Shown here piece by piece: positions 1 to 7,823 of a stretch of DNA of 64,000 nucleotides. Within the stretch, counting starts at the first letter, position 1; every line of letters starts with the position of its first letter. The notes beneath the pieces are model-generated. The model was not told where the DNA came from and did not search any database. It was given only the letters and a program-made list of their open reading frames with translations. Position numbers and translations under genes: made by a program. The DNA comes from CANDOC01 sp965261725 (GTDB taxonomy: Bacteria; Pseudomonadota; Gammaproteobacteria; Pseudomonadales; Endozoicomonadaceae): the NCBI GenBank assembly GCA_965261725.1, contig CBDHDU010000034.1, forward strand, positions 124,001 to 188,000, in the 5' to 3' direction.

Positions 1-1
1 G

Positions 2-139
2 GGTGTTGCCGGGCTGGGATATGGTTATGTTTATCAACTTACCGGGCGCATTGAGTGGGCCATCGGATTGCACTTTATGTTGAATGCGACGCACTTTTTG
101 TTGTTTAGCTATCCGGCTGTCGCGCCAGTACCGATGTGA
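2..139 (+). CDS. C-terminal end of a CPBP-family intramembrane protease-like protein (partial)
   Basis: The window opens inside a gene; 45 codons remain before the TGA stop. The peptide has the pattern typical of the end of CPBP (Abi/CAAX protease-like) membrane proteins: GYVYQLTGRIEWAIGLHF followed by N-A-T-H-F. In that family the late His and Asn belong to the conserved active-site motifs. Only the last transmembrane part is visible, so substrate and full length cannot be judged. The family call rests on a short motif and is moderate. Confidence 0.55.
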   Translation, partial: GVAGLGYGYVYQLTGRIEWAIGLHFMLNATHFLLFSYPAVAPVPM

Positions 140-221
140 TGTTCGGCTATGCGTGCATTGCTGGCGCATAATACCTATGCCTTGATGTGGTAGTGCCATG
201 GTGTAATAACCGGCTCAAAAG

Positions 222-1451
222 ATGATAGTTAGCGAGTCGGGTGTGGATTCTGTTCAGCAAAGTACGATAAATCAAACTAATGTAGAATCGATTACCGGAG
301 CTTCCGGGCTCCCTCGCCAGAAAAAATTAATCAAGCAGCTTGAACCTTTTATTCTCCTGACCGTTCTTGGTTTGTTCTTTGGGTATCTGGGTTCCGTCAT
401 GGGTGTGACCAATATGGTCAATACCATGATGAACACAGCACACCAGTTGCTGCTGAATACCGTATTTTTCATTATGGGTATTACTGTAATGGCGGGAGCC
501 ATGAGCCGACTGCTGGTTGAGTATGGTGTTGTTAATGTACTTGAGAAAGTACTGGCACCCTTAATGCGCCCACTGTTCAATTTGCCGGGGCGTTCAGCGC
601 TGGCGGGTCTGATGACCTTTTTCTCCGATAACCCGGCGATTATCGGTTTGGCACATGACAAACGTTTCAGCCGTAACTTCAAACCGGTAGAGCTGGTTTC
701 TCTGGCTAACTTCGGCACAGTATTCGGTATGGGACTGATTGTTGTGACTTATATGGCGACTCAGGATTTTGGTATCGAAGGCGGCTCCTTTGGTCCGGCA
801 ATGGTCGGTCTGCTGGGTGCTGTGGGTGGTGGTATTGTTTCAACACGTTTAATGCAGAAACTGACCAAGCCACTGCTGTCTGAAACAGCTGTCGCTGAAG
901 CATCTGAAGCACATGATGTTCGTGAAGCGGAAGGCAATGATAATGCTGGCAATATCCGTTTTCTGAATGCAGTTCTGGATGGTGGCAAATCCGGTGTTGA
1001 GCTGGGTATGGCGATTATCCCCGGTGTTTTGATTATCAGCACCTTTGTGATGATGCTGACATTCGGTCCGGGTGAGAATGGTTACAGTGGTGGTGCCTTT
1101 GAAGGTGTGAAACTGCTGCCCGCGATCGCTGAATATGGCTCCGGTCTGTTCTACATCCTGTTTGGTTTTGAGCATGGTGAGCTGGTAGCATTCCCGATGA
1201 CATCACTGGGCGCTGTCGGTGCTGCACTGTCGATGATGCCGGTATTTGCAGAACAGGGTTTTATTACCGGTAGCGAAATCGCCGTACTGACAGCAATGGG
1301 CATGTGCTGGAGTGGTTTCCTGAGTACTCATACCGCGATGCTGGATACGTTGGGTCAGCGTCGTCTGATCTCCAAGGCAATTCTGGCGCATACTGTTGGT
1401 GGTATCTGTGCTGGTGTTTTTGCCCGCTATTTATATCTGCTTGTTTATTAA
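222..1451 (+). CDS. Gate-domain (nucleoside-recognition) multi-pass membrane protein
   Basis: A 409-residue protein with a hydrophilic N-terminus of about 40 residues followed by roughly ten hydrophobic segments. It resembles the Gate/nucleoside-recognition membrane proteins (YjiH/SpmA-like group), most closely as I remember it the long CD0519/CD1768-type proteins. Conserved-looking stretches are LMTFFSDNPAIIGLAHDK and the glycine-rich helix after it. The substrate of this family is not established. The ATG at 222 has only a weak purine-rich stretch before it. The gene stands alone and ends at a strong hairpin shared with the convergent exporter gene. Family call moderate, function unknown. 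Confidence 0.6.
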   Translation: MIVSESGVDSVQQSTINQTNVESITGASGLPRQKKLIKQLEPFILLTVLGLFFGYLGSVMGVTNMVNTMMNTAHQLLLNTVFFIMGITVMAGAMSRLLVEYGVVNVLEKVLAPLMRPLFNLPGRSALAGLMTFFSDNPAIIGLAHDKRFSRNFKPVELVSLANFGTVFGMGLIVVTYMATQDFGIEGGSFGPAMVGLLGAVGGGIVSTRLMQKLTKPLLSETAVAEASEAHDVREAEGNDNAGNIRFLNAVLDGGKSGVELGMAIIPGVLIISTFVMMLTFGPGENGYSGGAFEGVKLLPAIAEYGSGLFYILFGFEHGELVAFPMTSLGAVGAALSMMPVFAEQGFITGSEIAVLTAMGMCWSGFLSTHTAMLDTLGQRRLISKAILAHTVGGICAGVFARYLYLLVY

Positions 1452-1462
1452 ACTTGTTCTTT

Positions 1463-1484
1463 GGGGAGTGCTGTAGCACTCCCC
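1463..1484. terminator. Convergent hairpin terminator
   Basis: A perfect 9-bp stem (GGGGAGTGC / GCACTCCCC) with a TGTA loop lies between two convergent genes, 12 bp after one stop and 8 bp before the other. It probably ends transcription from both sides; T-rich sequence flanks it. Confidence 0.8.
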
Positions 1485-1491
1485 GGTCTAT

Positions 1492-2373
1492 TTAGCTTGT
1501 TGTACGCCTTCGGGCAAAAATAATAATATTCCCGACAATAATCAGCGCAAATCCGGCAATTGCCGCCCAGCTCCACTGATACCCTTCAACGAATGTAGAA
1601 ACCGTTAATGCCACGGCCGGAAACAAAACTGTGCAGTATGCTGCCTTGTCAGCACCAATCCGTCCAACCAGCATCAGGTAGGCGGTAAAGCCAATCACTG
1701 ATCCCGGTATAGCCAGATAGAGCAGGCTGTAAAGATAAGTCGGATTATTCTCAAAGGTAAATGGAATGCCTTGAATTGCCGCAACAGCTGCAAGGGTCAG
1801 AGAACCGTATAACATTCCCCAGGCATTAGTTGTTGGAGGCTTCAGGCCATTTTGCTGGTGGCGAATCGACAACATATTAGCCAGAGAAAAGGCAACGGTT
1901 CCCGATATTGCGAACAGAATCCCGATCAGCGTTTCATCAGGGTCGGCAGAATGCGTTATCTCCGGCCAGAACATCATGCAGATGCCTGTCAGCCCGAACA
2001 GCGAACCGGTCAGCATTTGTATTGATGGTCGTTGTCTGAAAAATATCCACAGGTTAATGCAATTGAATACCGGGGCAAGTGACATCACTACCGCATTAAG
2101 CCCGCTGGTAATATGAAAGGTAGCATTGTAGAAAAAATAAAAGTTCAGATTGAACAGGCAAATACCCTGTAACAAGCAGAATATATGATCACGCCAGCTG
2201 AGTGCCTGTAGTCTTCGGGTGAGTCCCAGAATAATAAACAGAATGAGGCCGGCCAGCATAAAGCGGTAAACGATAGATGCCTCAACTGCAACGGTACCGA
2301 GTTGCAGTTTGATGGCTATCCAGGTTGTACCCCAGATCAGTACTGTCAGGATATAGAGAAGGGCGCTTTGCAT
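1492..2373 (-). CDS. EamA/DMT-superfamily exporter
   Basis: A 293-residue inner-membrane protein with about ten predicted helices arranged as two EamA repeats. The start of repeat one (LTVLIWGTTWIAIKLQLG) and the positively charged C-terminal end (FARRRTTS) are typical of drug/metabolite transporter family members, which usually export small metabolites or amino acids. The substrate cannot be read from the sequence. It is a single gene convergent with the upstream membrane-protein gene. The start ATG gives the usual family length. Confidence 0.85.
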   Translation of the reverse strand: MQSALLYILTVLIWGTTWIAIKLQLGTVAVEASIVYRFMLAGLILFIILGLTRRLQALSWRDHIFCLLQGICLFNLNFYFFYNATFHITSGLNAVVMSLAPVFNCINLWIFFRQRPSIQMLTGSLFGLTGICMMFWPEITHSADPDETLIGILFAISGTVAFSLANMLSIRHQQNGLKPPTTNAWGMLYGSLTLAAVAAIQGIPFTFENNPTYLYSLLYLAIPGSVIGFTAYLMLVGRIGADKAAYCTVLFPAVALTVSTFVEGYQWSWAAIAGFALIIVGNIIIFARRRTTS

Positions 2374-2522
2374 GCTGCCTCATTGCTTTATTGTTTGATT
2401 ATCGGGGTAAACTGTATCCTGTCGGATCGCTGTTGTGTTTCCGGTTGTCGGTTTGCAGTACTTAATATCTGGAAGCTGAACACGGTTACGCGCTCAGAGT
2501 CATGTGGCAGCTTTGAACTTCT

Positions 2523-2561
2523 GACGATGGAAGATGCCTGTTAACGACACCTTCCATCGTC
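2523..2561. terminator. Long inverted repeat downstream of the 154-aa gene
   Basis: An 11-bp perfect stem (GACGATGGAAG / CTTCCATCGTC) with a 17-base loop lies 13 bp beyond the stop of the next minus-strand gene. It lacks a clear T-run, so it may be a weak terminator or an mRNA 3'-end structure. Confidence 0.45.
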
Positions 2562-2573
2562 CCAGAGTAAAGG

Positions 2574-3038
2574 TTATTTTAAAGTGTTAACTGCCAGCTC
2601 TCGGTAGTAGCTGATATCACTACCTTTGTTCAGATAGAACTTGCCGCGTACTGCATCGCTTAAATAATCCAGTGCGATGAGTCTGCTTAACAGGCTGATC
2701 TGATCGTCTGATAGCTCCAGTCCACACTCTTTAAATGCTACAGCATGTTTTTTTACTGTGCGTTCCGCATTGTCATTGATCCACTTCACCAGGTTTGATG
2801 GCGCATAGCTTTCATTGGGGTAACCAATGTTGCGCCATAGATGATGACCTGGCCACAGTACTTCATATTCGGAAACATTCAGCTCTGATAATTTTTCCAG
2901 CGATTTCAATGTTGGTGCACCGGGTTTTCTCAGGCAGTAGGGTAGTACTTCATCCTGAAGGAATGCTTTGCTGGTTTCTTTATCGCTATAAACCTGCTGT
3001 AAAAAAGCGTCCAGTTGCGCATGCTTAAGTACACGCAT
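2574..3038 (-). CDS. Hypothetical protein, 154 aa
   Basis: I do not recognise this protein. It is soluble, has no signal peptide, and is rich in Leu, Lys, Ser and Trp. A central stretch reads VLWPGHHLWRNIGYPNES and the rest looks helical. The ATG at 3038 lies in the first of two direct copies of a 14-bp sequence (ACGCATAGGAATTT at about 3033-3060), which would place the ribosome-binding region in the repeat. It is a single gene followed by an inverted repeat. Coding confidence comes from length and an unbroken frame only. Confidence 0.6.
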   Translation of the reverse strand: MRVLKHAQLDAFLQQVYSDKETSKAFLQDEVLPYCLRKPGAPTLKSLEKLSELNVSEYEVLWPGHHLWRNIGYPNESYAPSNLVKWINDNAERTVKKHAVAFKECGLELSDDQISLLSRLIALDYLSDAVRGKFYLNKGSDISYYRELAVNTLK

Positions 3039-3202
3039 AGGAATTTACGCATAGGAATTTCAAAAAATCATTATTCCAGTCATTCCTGCAATCTTTGGTT
3101 TTTCATCCTGCCAGCGTCCAATCATCTGGAATCATCTGGCTCTGGACGTTGTGTTTATCTGTTTGATACCCCCCAAATCCCATTGATTTGCCCGATATCG
3201 CC

Positions 3203-3220
3203 CTGAAATCCGGATTTCAG
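3203..3220. repeat. Perfect 18-bp palindrome at the 3' side of the IS91-type transposase
   Basis: CTGAAATCCGGATTTCAG reads the same on both strands and lies 19 bp beyond the transposase stop. IS91-family elements carry a dyad structure near one end that serves in rolling-circle transposition. GAAC, one of the tetranucleotides known from IS91 targets, follows at 3236. The role as an IS end is inferred. Confidence 0.5.
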
Positions 3221-3238
3221 ACGGATTGAGGGCGTGAA

Positions 3239-4441
3239 CTATGTAATCGGTTTCGCAAGCGCAAGCTGTTGATGGTATTTGTACAGCTCGTACTGCGGCT
3301 TCCCCCGGGTGATGCCGGTGAAGATCATTTGAGCCTGACAGAGGATGCATTGCAGCGGGTCGAGCCCAAAGGTTTGTTTCAGTAACGCCGGAAAGGTGAT
3401 TTTCAGGGCGTTTCGTTCGGGCTGATTGAGCAGGTTGTAGACAGTGGGCAGCAATGTAGCCCTTCCCCGGCAGGCCAGAAAACCATAATACCGGATCATT
3501 CGGAAACCTTTGTCGGGAATATGCTGTGTCAGTCGTTCTATAAATTCTTCCCCTTCACAGGTTTCATGGCGGCGGGTTTTGGTGCGGTGATCCAGATACT
3601 CATACACAACGGTATCACCGCCATAGTGTTTCAGGCGCGACATGGCCAGCGGTGGTCGTTTGATATAGCGCCCCAGGTAGCTGATGGTGCGGTGGGGGCT
3701 TTTGGTGGCTTTGGCAAAATGGACGATCCAGTCCTTTTGGTATTGCTCATCGAGGAAATCATTGAAGCCGGAAAGGTCATGACAGCTGTCTTTCAGCTCG
3801 GAAGGCAGATCCAGCTCGCCACGTTTAAACGCTTCCCTGAGCAGGTTGATCACGCCGTAACGCCACGCGGGCATGATGGCGTTTTTGGTGAAGTAGACTG
3901 ACTTCCATTGATGGTTACCGTCGTATAATCCGCCACGGGTCACAGAGAGGTGAATATGAACATTCCAGTTCAGCTTTCGGCCAAAGGTATGCAGTGCCGT
4001 GAAAATGCCAGGTGTCACGCCTTTTTTCCCGGCAAAGGCCTGCAGGCTTTTTGCCGCCAGTGGGCTCAGTTTACCCAGTAAGGTGCGGTTGATTCTGAAC
4101 AGCTCCCAGAGTGCATCAGGCATCGTAAAGGTGATGTGTTGCCACTCAGTATCCGGCAACAGCGCTTTCTGGTCAGCAATCCACTGATCGGTCAGTTTTT
4201 TGCCGCAGGTATTACACAACCGGGCTTTACAGCCAAAGCAGATCTTTTTGGTGTGAGAGCATTCATGGTTGCTGCATACAAAGCTGGCATACCCCATGAT
4301 CACCCGCCCGCAGGCCAGTACTTTGCTGATCGCATCAACCACAGCAGGGCGTATCGTATCGGCGTTGCGCTGGTAATAACGCCACCATAACTGATCGCGT
4401 AGCAGTAATTGTTTTAGTTTGGACGGCGGTCGGCTGGTCAT
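3239..4441 (-). CDS. IS91-family rolling-circle transposase
   Basis: A 400-residue transposase with an N-terminal zinc-binding region (cysteine pairs CSNHECSH, CFGC, CNTC at about residues 58-82). A central HUH motif NVHIHLSVT lies at about 180-190, and ISYLGRYIKR contains the paired tyrosines of a Y2 transposase. This is the domain order of IS91 enzymes, which nick DNA and move by rolling circle. Length equals the usual family size and the frame is open, so the element may still be active. No terminal inverted repeats are expected in this family. It separates the hypothetical gene from the zinc-finger gene. Confidence 0.9.
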   Translation of the reverse strand: MTSRPPSKLKQLLLRDQLWWRYYQRNADTIRPAVVDAISKVLACGRVIMGYASFVCSNHECSHTKKICFGCKARLCNTCGKKLTDQWIADQKALLPDTEWQHITFTMPDALWELFRINRTLLGKLSPLAAKSLQAFAGKKGVTPGIFTALHTFGRKLNWNVHIHLSVTRGGLYDGNHQWKSVYFTKNAIMPAWRYGVINLLREAFKRGELDLPSELKDSCHDLSGFNDFLDEQYQKDWIVHFAKATKSPHRTISYLGRYIKRPPLAMSRLKHYGGDTVVYEYLDHRTKTRRHETCEGEEFIERLTQHIPDKGFRMIRYYGFLACRGRATLLPTVYNLLNQPERNALKITFPALLKQTFGLDPLQCILCQAQMIFTGITRGKPQYELYKYHQQLALAKPIT

Positions 4442-4516
4442 ACGGCCTCATCAATACAGTCGCACGGATGATAACGAATGCAGCCGGTGAAGGGGATGGC
4501 ATCCTGAGGTTGTTTT

Positions 4517-5566
4517 TCAGTCGTCCTCCTCTGCCAGTCTTTTGCGTTTACGGTGTTTTCTGAATTTGTGAGTGGCCAGCGCCTGAGCACTGTTGAGGGT
4601 CACCGGGGGCTGACACCAGGTACAGGTGCGTTCCCCGCTGTGGTGACTTTGGTTGTGATTGGCCAGCGCCTTCGCACTGTTGAGGGTCACCGGGGGCTGA
4701 CACTGGGTACAGGTGCGTTCCCCGCTGTGGTGACTGCGGTTGTGAGTGGCCAGCGCCTGAGCACTGTTGAGGGTCACCGGGGGCTGACACCGGGTACAGG
4801 TGCGTTCCCCGCTGTGGTGACTTTTGTTGTGATCGGCCAGCGCCTGAGCACTGTTGAGGGTCACCGGGGGCTGACACCGGGTACAGGTGCGTTCCCCGCT
4901 GTGGTGACTGCGGTTGTGATTGGCCAGCGCCTGAGCACTTTTGAGGGTCACCGGGGGCTGACACCGGGTACAGGTGCGTTTCCCGCTGTGGTGACTGCGG
5001 TTGTGATTGGCCAGCGCCTGAGCACTGTTGAGGGTCACCGGGGGCTGACACCGGGTACAGGTGCGTTCCCCGCTGTGGTGACTGCGGTTGTGATTGGCCA
5101 GCGCCTGAGCACTGTTGAGGGTCACCGGGGGCTGGCACAGGGTACAGGTGCGTTCCCCGCTGTGGGAGGCGCTTATATGGCTAGCTAATGATGCAGCTGT
5201 TTTGTAATACTTTTGGCACAGGGAACACTGAAAAGGTTTCTCGCCGGATTCAACCGTTTGAAAAACTGAAGGTGAAGGCGGATCTTGAGGTGATACTGTG
5301 AATTCGGTATCCGAACTGTTTGTTTCTTCTTCATCGTCGTCTGGCGGTTCTTGTTTAATGCAAGATGCACATTGTTTTAGCCATTGATCAATTTCAGGCA
5401 ACACAGGAAAGTCATCAGTCACCTTTACAATTACAACCTCCGAATTGTCATCGAGTCGTATTTTCTTGATTTGTGGTTGGGATGATCCGGGTTCTGAGCT
5501 ATTGTCTGCTTCATTTTCACCGGCCCCGGATGAAGGAATAAAAGCGCTTGCAAACAAAGCTATCAA
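4517..5566 (-). CDS. Tandem C2H2 zinc-finger repeat protein (eukaryote-like, possible effector)
   Basis: The protein has an acidic, Ser/Glu/Pro-rich first 120 residues (with QIKKIRLDD). One canonical finger follows: CSLCQKYYKTAASLASH ending in an SH pair, i.e. C-x2-C-x12-H-x4-H with the usual aromatic and leucine positions, introduced by a GEKPF linker. Then come seven 29-residue repeats of the form SGERTCTRCQPPVTLNSAQ, each C-x2-C-x14-H-x3-H. The tail KFRKHRKRKRLAEEDD looks like a basic nuclear-localisation signal. This layout is characteristic of eukaryotic proteins. The open frame starts only at a TTG (5566); the likely true start is at 5670 after a frame change (see the leader entry). The function is not known; a DNA- or protein-binding host-directed factor is an inference. 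Confidence 0.75.
   Translation of the reverse strand: MIALFASAFIPSSGAGENEADNSSEPGSSQPQIKKIRLDDNSEVVIVKVTDDFPVLPEIDQWLKQCASCIKQEPPDDDEEETNSSDTEFTVSPQDPPSPSVFQTVESGEKPFQCSLCQKYYKTAASLASHISASHSGERTCTLCQPPVTLNSAQALANHNRSHHSGERTCTRCQPPVTLNSAQALANHNRSHHSGKRTCTRCQPPVTLKSAQALANHNRSHHSGERTCTRCQPPVTLNSAQALADHNKSHHSGERTCTRCQPPVTLNSAQALATHNRSHHSGERTCTQCQPPVTLNSAKALANHNQSHHSGERTCTWCQPPVTLNSAQALATHKFRKHRKRKRLAEEDD
4598..5160 (-). repeat. 87-bp tandem repeat encoding zinc-finger units
   Basis: Seven near-identical direct copies with a period of 87 bp (for example the GGTGCG starts at 4625 and 4712) encode the repeated fingers. Differences are mostly single bases in codons next to the second cysteine and before the histidines (R, L, Q, W; N, D, T, K). 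Copy number is likely to vary between strains by unequal recombination. Confidence 0.9.
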
Positions 5567-5670
5567 GCTTGAAAGGAAGGCACTTTTTATCTTTTTTTTG
5601 ACCAGTTTCTTTGAATGGAGAAGAAAGTCATATGACGCTGACGGGCTATCTGAGAAAGAGCTTTTATCAT
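5564..5670 (-). other. Out-of-frame ATG leader and A8 slippery run for the zinc-finger gene
   Basis: An ATG at 5668-5670 lies 3 bases after the TGA of the preceding gene. It opens a 27-codon frame (MIKALSQIARQR, later NWSKKR) that stops just after a run of eight A (5592-5599). A -1 shift in that run joins it to the zinc-finger frame and gives SKKKIKSAFLSSLIALFASA, i.e. a basic and hydrophobic signal-peptide-like start. So either the ribosome or polymerase slips on A-AAA-AAA, the run varies in length (9 A would be in frame), or the assembly lost one A. The in-frame TTG at 5566 would cut the hydrophobic region. Confidence 0.6.
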
Positions 5671-5673
5671 AGG

Positions 5674-6057
5674 TCAGACAATAGGTTTGAGCCTGACGTT
5701 TAGTGCAATCAAAAAGTTGCCGCGCAGCGGCCTACGTTCTTCCTGAGTCAGTTGCTGCAGGGTGGTATCATCTGATGCCAGATAAGTAACCCGGAAGCCT
5801 TGAGAAGCTAAATCTTTAAGCTTTGCTTTCAGAGCCAGAGATAAGGTGCTGCTATATACCTGAATGCCACCGGGATACTGATTGCGTATCTCCACCGTAG
5901 TCATCTCATCAAGGGTGGTGGCTGGAACGATGGGGTTGGGAAGCCATGTTTTGTCCGTCGCCGCTCCCTGTAGAGATAAGCCTGCTAACAGGAAAAATCC
6001 CAGTGATAACAGAAGATTTCGAACCGGGTAAGTCAATATTGGCTGGCCTGCATCCAT
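5674..6057 (-). CDS. Small secreted or membrane-anchored hypothetical protein
   Basis: A 127-residue protein with a hydrophobic segment at about residues 13-31 (LLLSLGFFLLAGLSLQGAA) that looks like a signal peptide ending in A-A. It is followed by a mixed alpha/beta domain of about 90 residues (GGIQVYSSTLSLALKAKL, then FRVTYLASDD). I cannot assign a family. Its TGA stop lies 3 bases before the ATG leader of the zinc-finger gene, so the two are probably translated together and may act together. The exported character of both first segments supports this pairing. Confidence 0.6.
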   Translation of the reverse strand: MDAGQPILTYPVRNLLLSLGFFLLAGLSLQGAATDKTWLPNPIVPATTLDEMTTVEIRNQYPGGIQVYSSTLSLALKAKLKDLASQGFRVTYLASDDTTLQQLTQEERRPLRGNFLIALNVRLKPIV

Positions 6058-6119
6058 CCATCTTGATAAGCCTGTAAGAGATTGATTACAAATTCAGACC
6101 ATTAAAGACAAATGTTGTT

Positions 6120-6147
6120 CCCCTCCCAAAGAAAACCCCGGGAGGGG
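6120..6147 (-). terminator. Hairpin downstream of pepD
   Basis: An 8-bp G/C stem (CCCCTCCC / GGGAGGGG) lies 15 bp beyond the pepD stop. On the minus strand a T-rich loop is present but there is no long T-run after the stem, so its strength as a terminator is uncertain. Confidence 0.5.
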
Positions 6148-6161
6148 AGCGCAGGGGCAGG

Positions 6162-7616
6162 TTATTTGGCTGGAATTGCCTTCAGGCCTGCAATCAGCAG
6201 CTGCCAGAAGCGATTAACACTTTCAATATGCACCTGCTCACTCGGAGAGTGAGGGAACTGGATCGTTGGACCAAAGGAAATCATATCCCAGTGCGGATAT
6301 TTGCTGCCCAGCAGGCCGCATTCAAGACCAGCATGAATCACCTGAATCGCCGCATCTTTACCAAACAGTTCGCGATGTACATTCTGCATCACATCACGTA
6401 CCGGAGAGTGAGTGGCTGGTTTCCAGCCGGGGTAACCATCGCGCTCAGTAACGTCAGCACCAGCCAGTCGGAACAGACCATGAACAGTCTGGCGAATATC
6501 TTCACAGGCACTGTCGATCAGGCTGCGAGGAGTTACTTCAACAGTGACAGCCTTATCTTCAATGCTCACTACACCCAGGTTGATGGATGTTTCGACGACA
6601 TTCTCAACACTGTCACTCATACGTAATACGCCGTTAGGGAATGCGTGCAGTGTATCCAGCCAGCGGCGCTGAGAAGCTTCAGCCATTACGTCAGTGGCTG
6701 CTTCCGCTTCAAACATTTCCAGCTTCAGACCTTCATCGGCAACACTGTATTCGTTTTGCAGAACCGCGAAGTACTCATCGATTCTGGCTTCCACTGCAGC
6801 CAGCTGTTCTTCTGGCAGAGTGATAGTGGCTACTGCACTGCGTGGAATGGCATTGGCAACACTGCCACCCTTAAAGTTGCACAGACGAATATCAAAGGCT
6901 TCAAGCGTTTTCAGCGTGCGAGCCAGCAGACGGTTGGCATTACCGCGATACAAATGAATATCGCAGCCGGAGTGTCCACCTTTCAGACCGCTGATTTTAA
7001 CAGTGCGGGTAATATGACCGGCAGGAGCCTGTTCAGTTTCAAAGTCAGCCTGTCCGCGGATAAAGATACCGCCGGCACAACCTACATACAGCTCACCTTC
7101 GGCTTCAGTATCCAGATTCATCAGGATATCGCCTTCCAGCCAGCTGGGTTGCAGGCCTTGTGCGCCGACCATGCCTGCTTCTTCGTTCATTGTCAGCAGC
7201 ACTTCAAGTGGGCCGTGTTCCAGATCACTAGCTTCCAGAACCGCCAGACCGGCAGCCATACCAATACCATTATCAGCGCCCAGTGTGGTACCGGTAGCCG
7301 TTACCCAGTCGCCTTTAATTTGCGGGCGGATAGGATCTGTCAGGAAATCATGCTCAATGGTTTCCTCTGCCTGAGGAACCATATCCAGATGTCCCTGCAG
7401 AACAACACCGGGACGATTTTCCATGCCCGCTGTTGCAGGCTTACGAACGACAATGTTGCCGACTTCGTCGATGGAATAATCCAGATTATGCTGCTCGGCA
7501 AAATTAACGACATACTGACGCAATTCTGCTTCGTGATTAGATGGGTGAGGAATTTCACAAATAGCGGCGAAATACTTCCATAGCAGCTGAGGTTTCAGCT
7601 CGTGAAGAGGATTCAT
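6162..7616 (-). CDS. pepD: Aminoacyl-histidine dipeptidase (peptidase D, M20 family)
   Basis: A cytosolic metallopeptidase that splits Xaa-His dipeptides such as carnosine. At 484 residues it is almost exactly the size of E. coli PepD. The M20 zinc ligands and catalytic residues are visible: LQGHLDMVPQ at about 70-80, TLGADNGIGMAAG at about 112-124, MNEEAGMVGA at about 143-152, NLDTEAEG, and HAGLECGLLG near the C-terminus. The dimerisation domain lies in the middle (GGHSGCDIHLYRGNANRL). The start ATG aligns with the family start MNPLHELKPQLLWKYF. It is a single gene followed by a hairpin. Confidence 0.95.
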   Translation of the reverse strand: MNPLHELKPQLLWKYFAAICEIPHPSNHEAELRQYVVNFAEQHNLDYSIDEVGNIVVRKPATAGMENRPGVVLQGHLDMVPQAEETIEHDFLTDPIRPQIKGDWVTATGTTLGADNGIGMAAGLAVLEASDLEHGPLEVLLTMNEEAGMVGAQGLQPSWLEGDILMNLDTEAEGELYVGCAGGIFIRGQADFETEQAPAGHITRTVKISGLKGGHSGCDIHLYRGNANRLLARTLKTLEAFDIRLCNFKGGSVANAIPRSAVATITLPEEQLAAVEARIDEYFAVLQNEYSVADEGLKLEMFEAEAATDVMAEASQRRWLDTLHAFPNGVLRMSDSVENVVETSINLGVVSIEDKAVTVEVTPRSLIDSACEDIRQTVHGLFRLAGADVTERDGYPGWKPATHSPVRDVMQNVHRELFGKDAAIQVIHAGLECGLLGSKYPHWDMISFGPTIQFPHSPSEQVHIESVNRFWQLLIAGLKAIPAK

Positions 7617-7823
7617 AGAAAGACCTGTTAGATGAATCGAAAGGAAGTCAGGTTATGTTAACAGAACCCGATTGAATGCTGCTTTTTACCCCTGTTTTCA
7701 GAGGGAAAGCAAGTAATTCAGGTCATATATGGCAGATTTTAAACCGGAGCTTTACCTGAATACACGAGCAAACGTCAACGAACCTTGGAAAAGGTGTTGT
7801 AGCCGTTGAGAAGGTAGAAAGTA

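Noticed and set aside
2302..2544. 80-aa plus-strand frame between the EamA gene and the 154-aa gene
   Set aside because: It starts within the EamA gene on the other strand and ends at a hairpin; composition is not protein-like.
3015..3206. Possible gene between the 154-aa gene and the IS91-type transposase
   Set aside because: The 63-aa frame overlaps both direct repeats and the IS flank, with no family features; this stretch looks like IS flanking DNA.
4553..5188. 211-aa plus-strand frame across the zinc-finger repeats
   Set aside because: It is the opposite strand of the 87-bp repeats; being a multiple of three, any open frame is kept open across all copies. The minus strand has recognisable finger motifs, this one has none.
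6645..7583. 312-aa plus-strand frame over pepD, and the 326-aa one over tdh (59345-60325)
   Set aside because: Both lie entirely opposite well-supported enzymes and show low-complexity composition typical of shadow frames.
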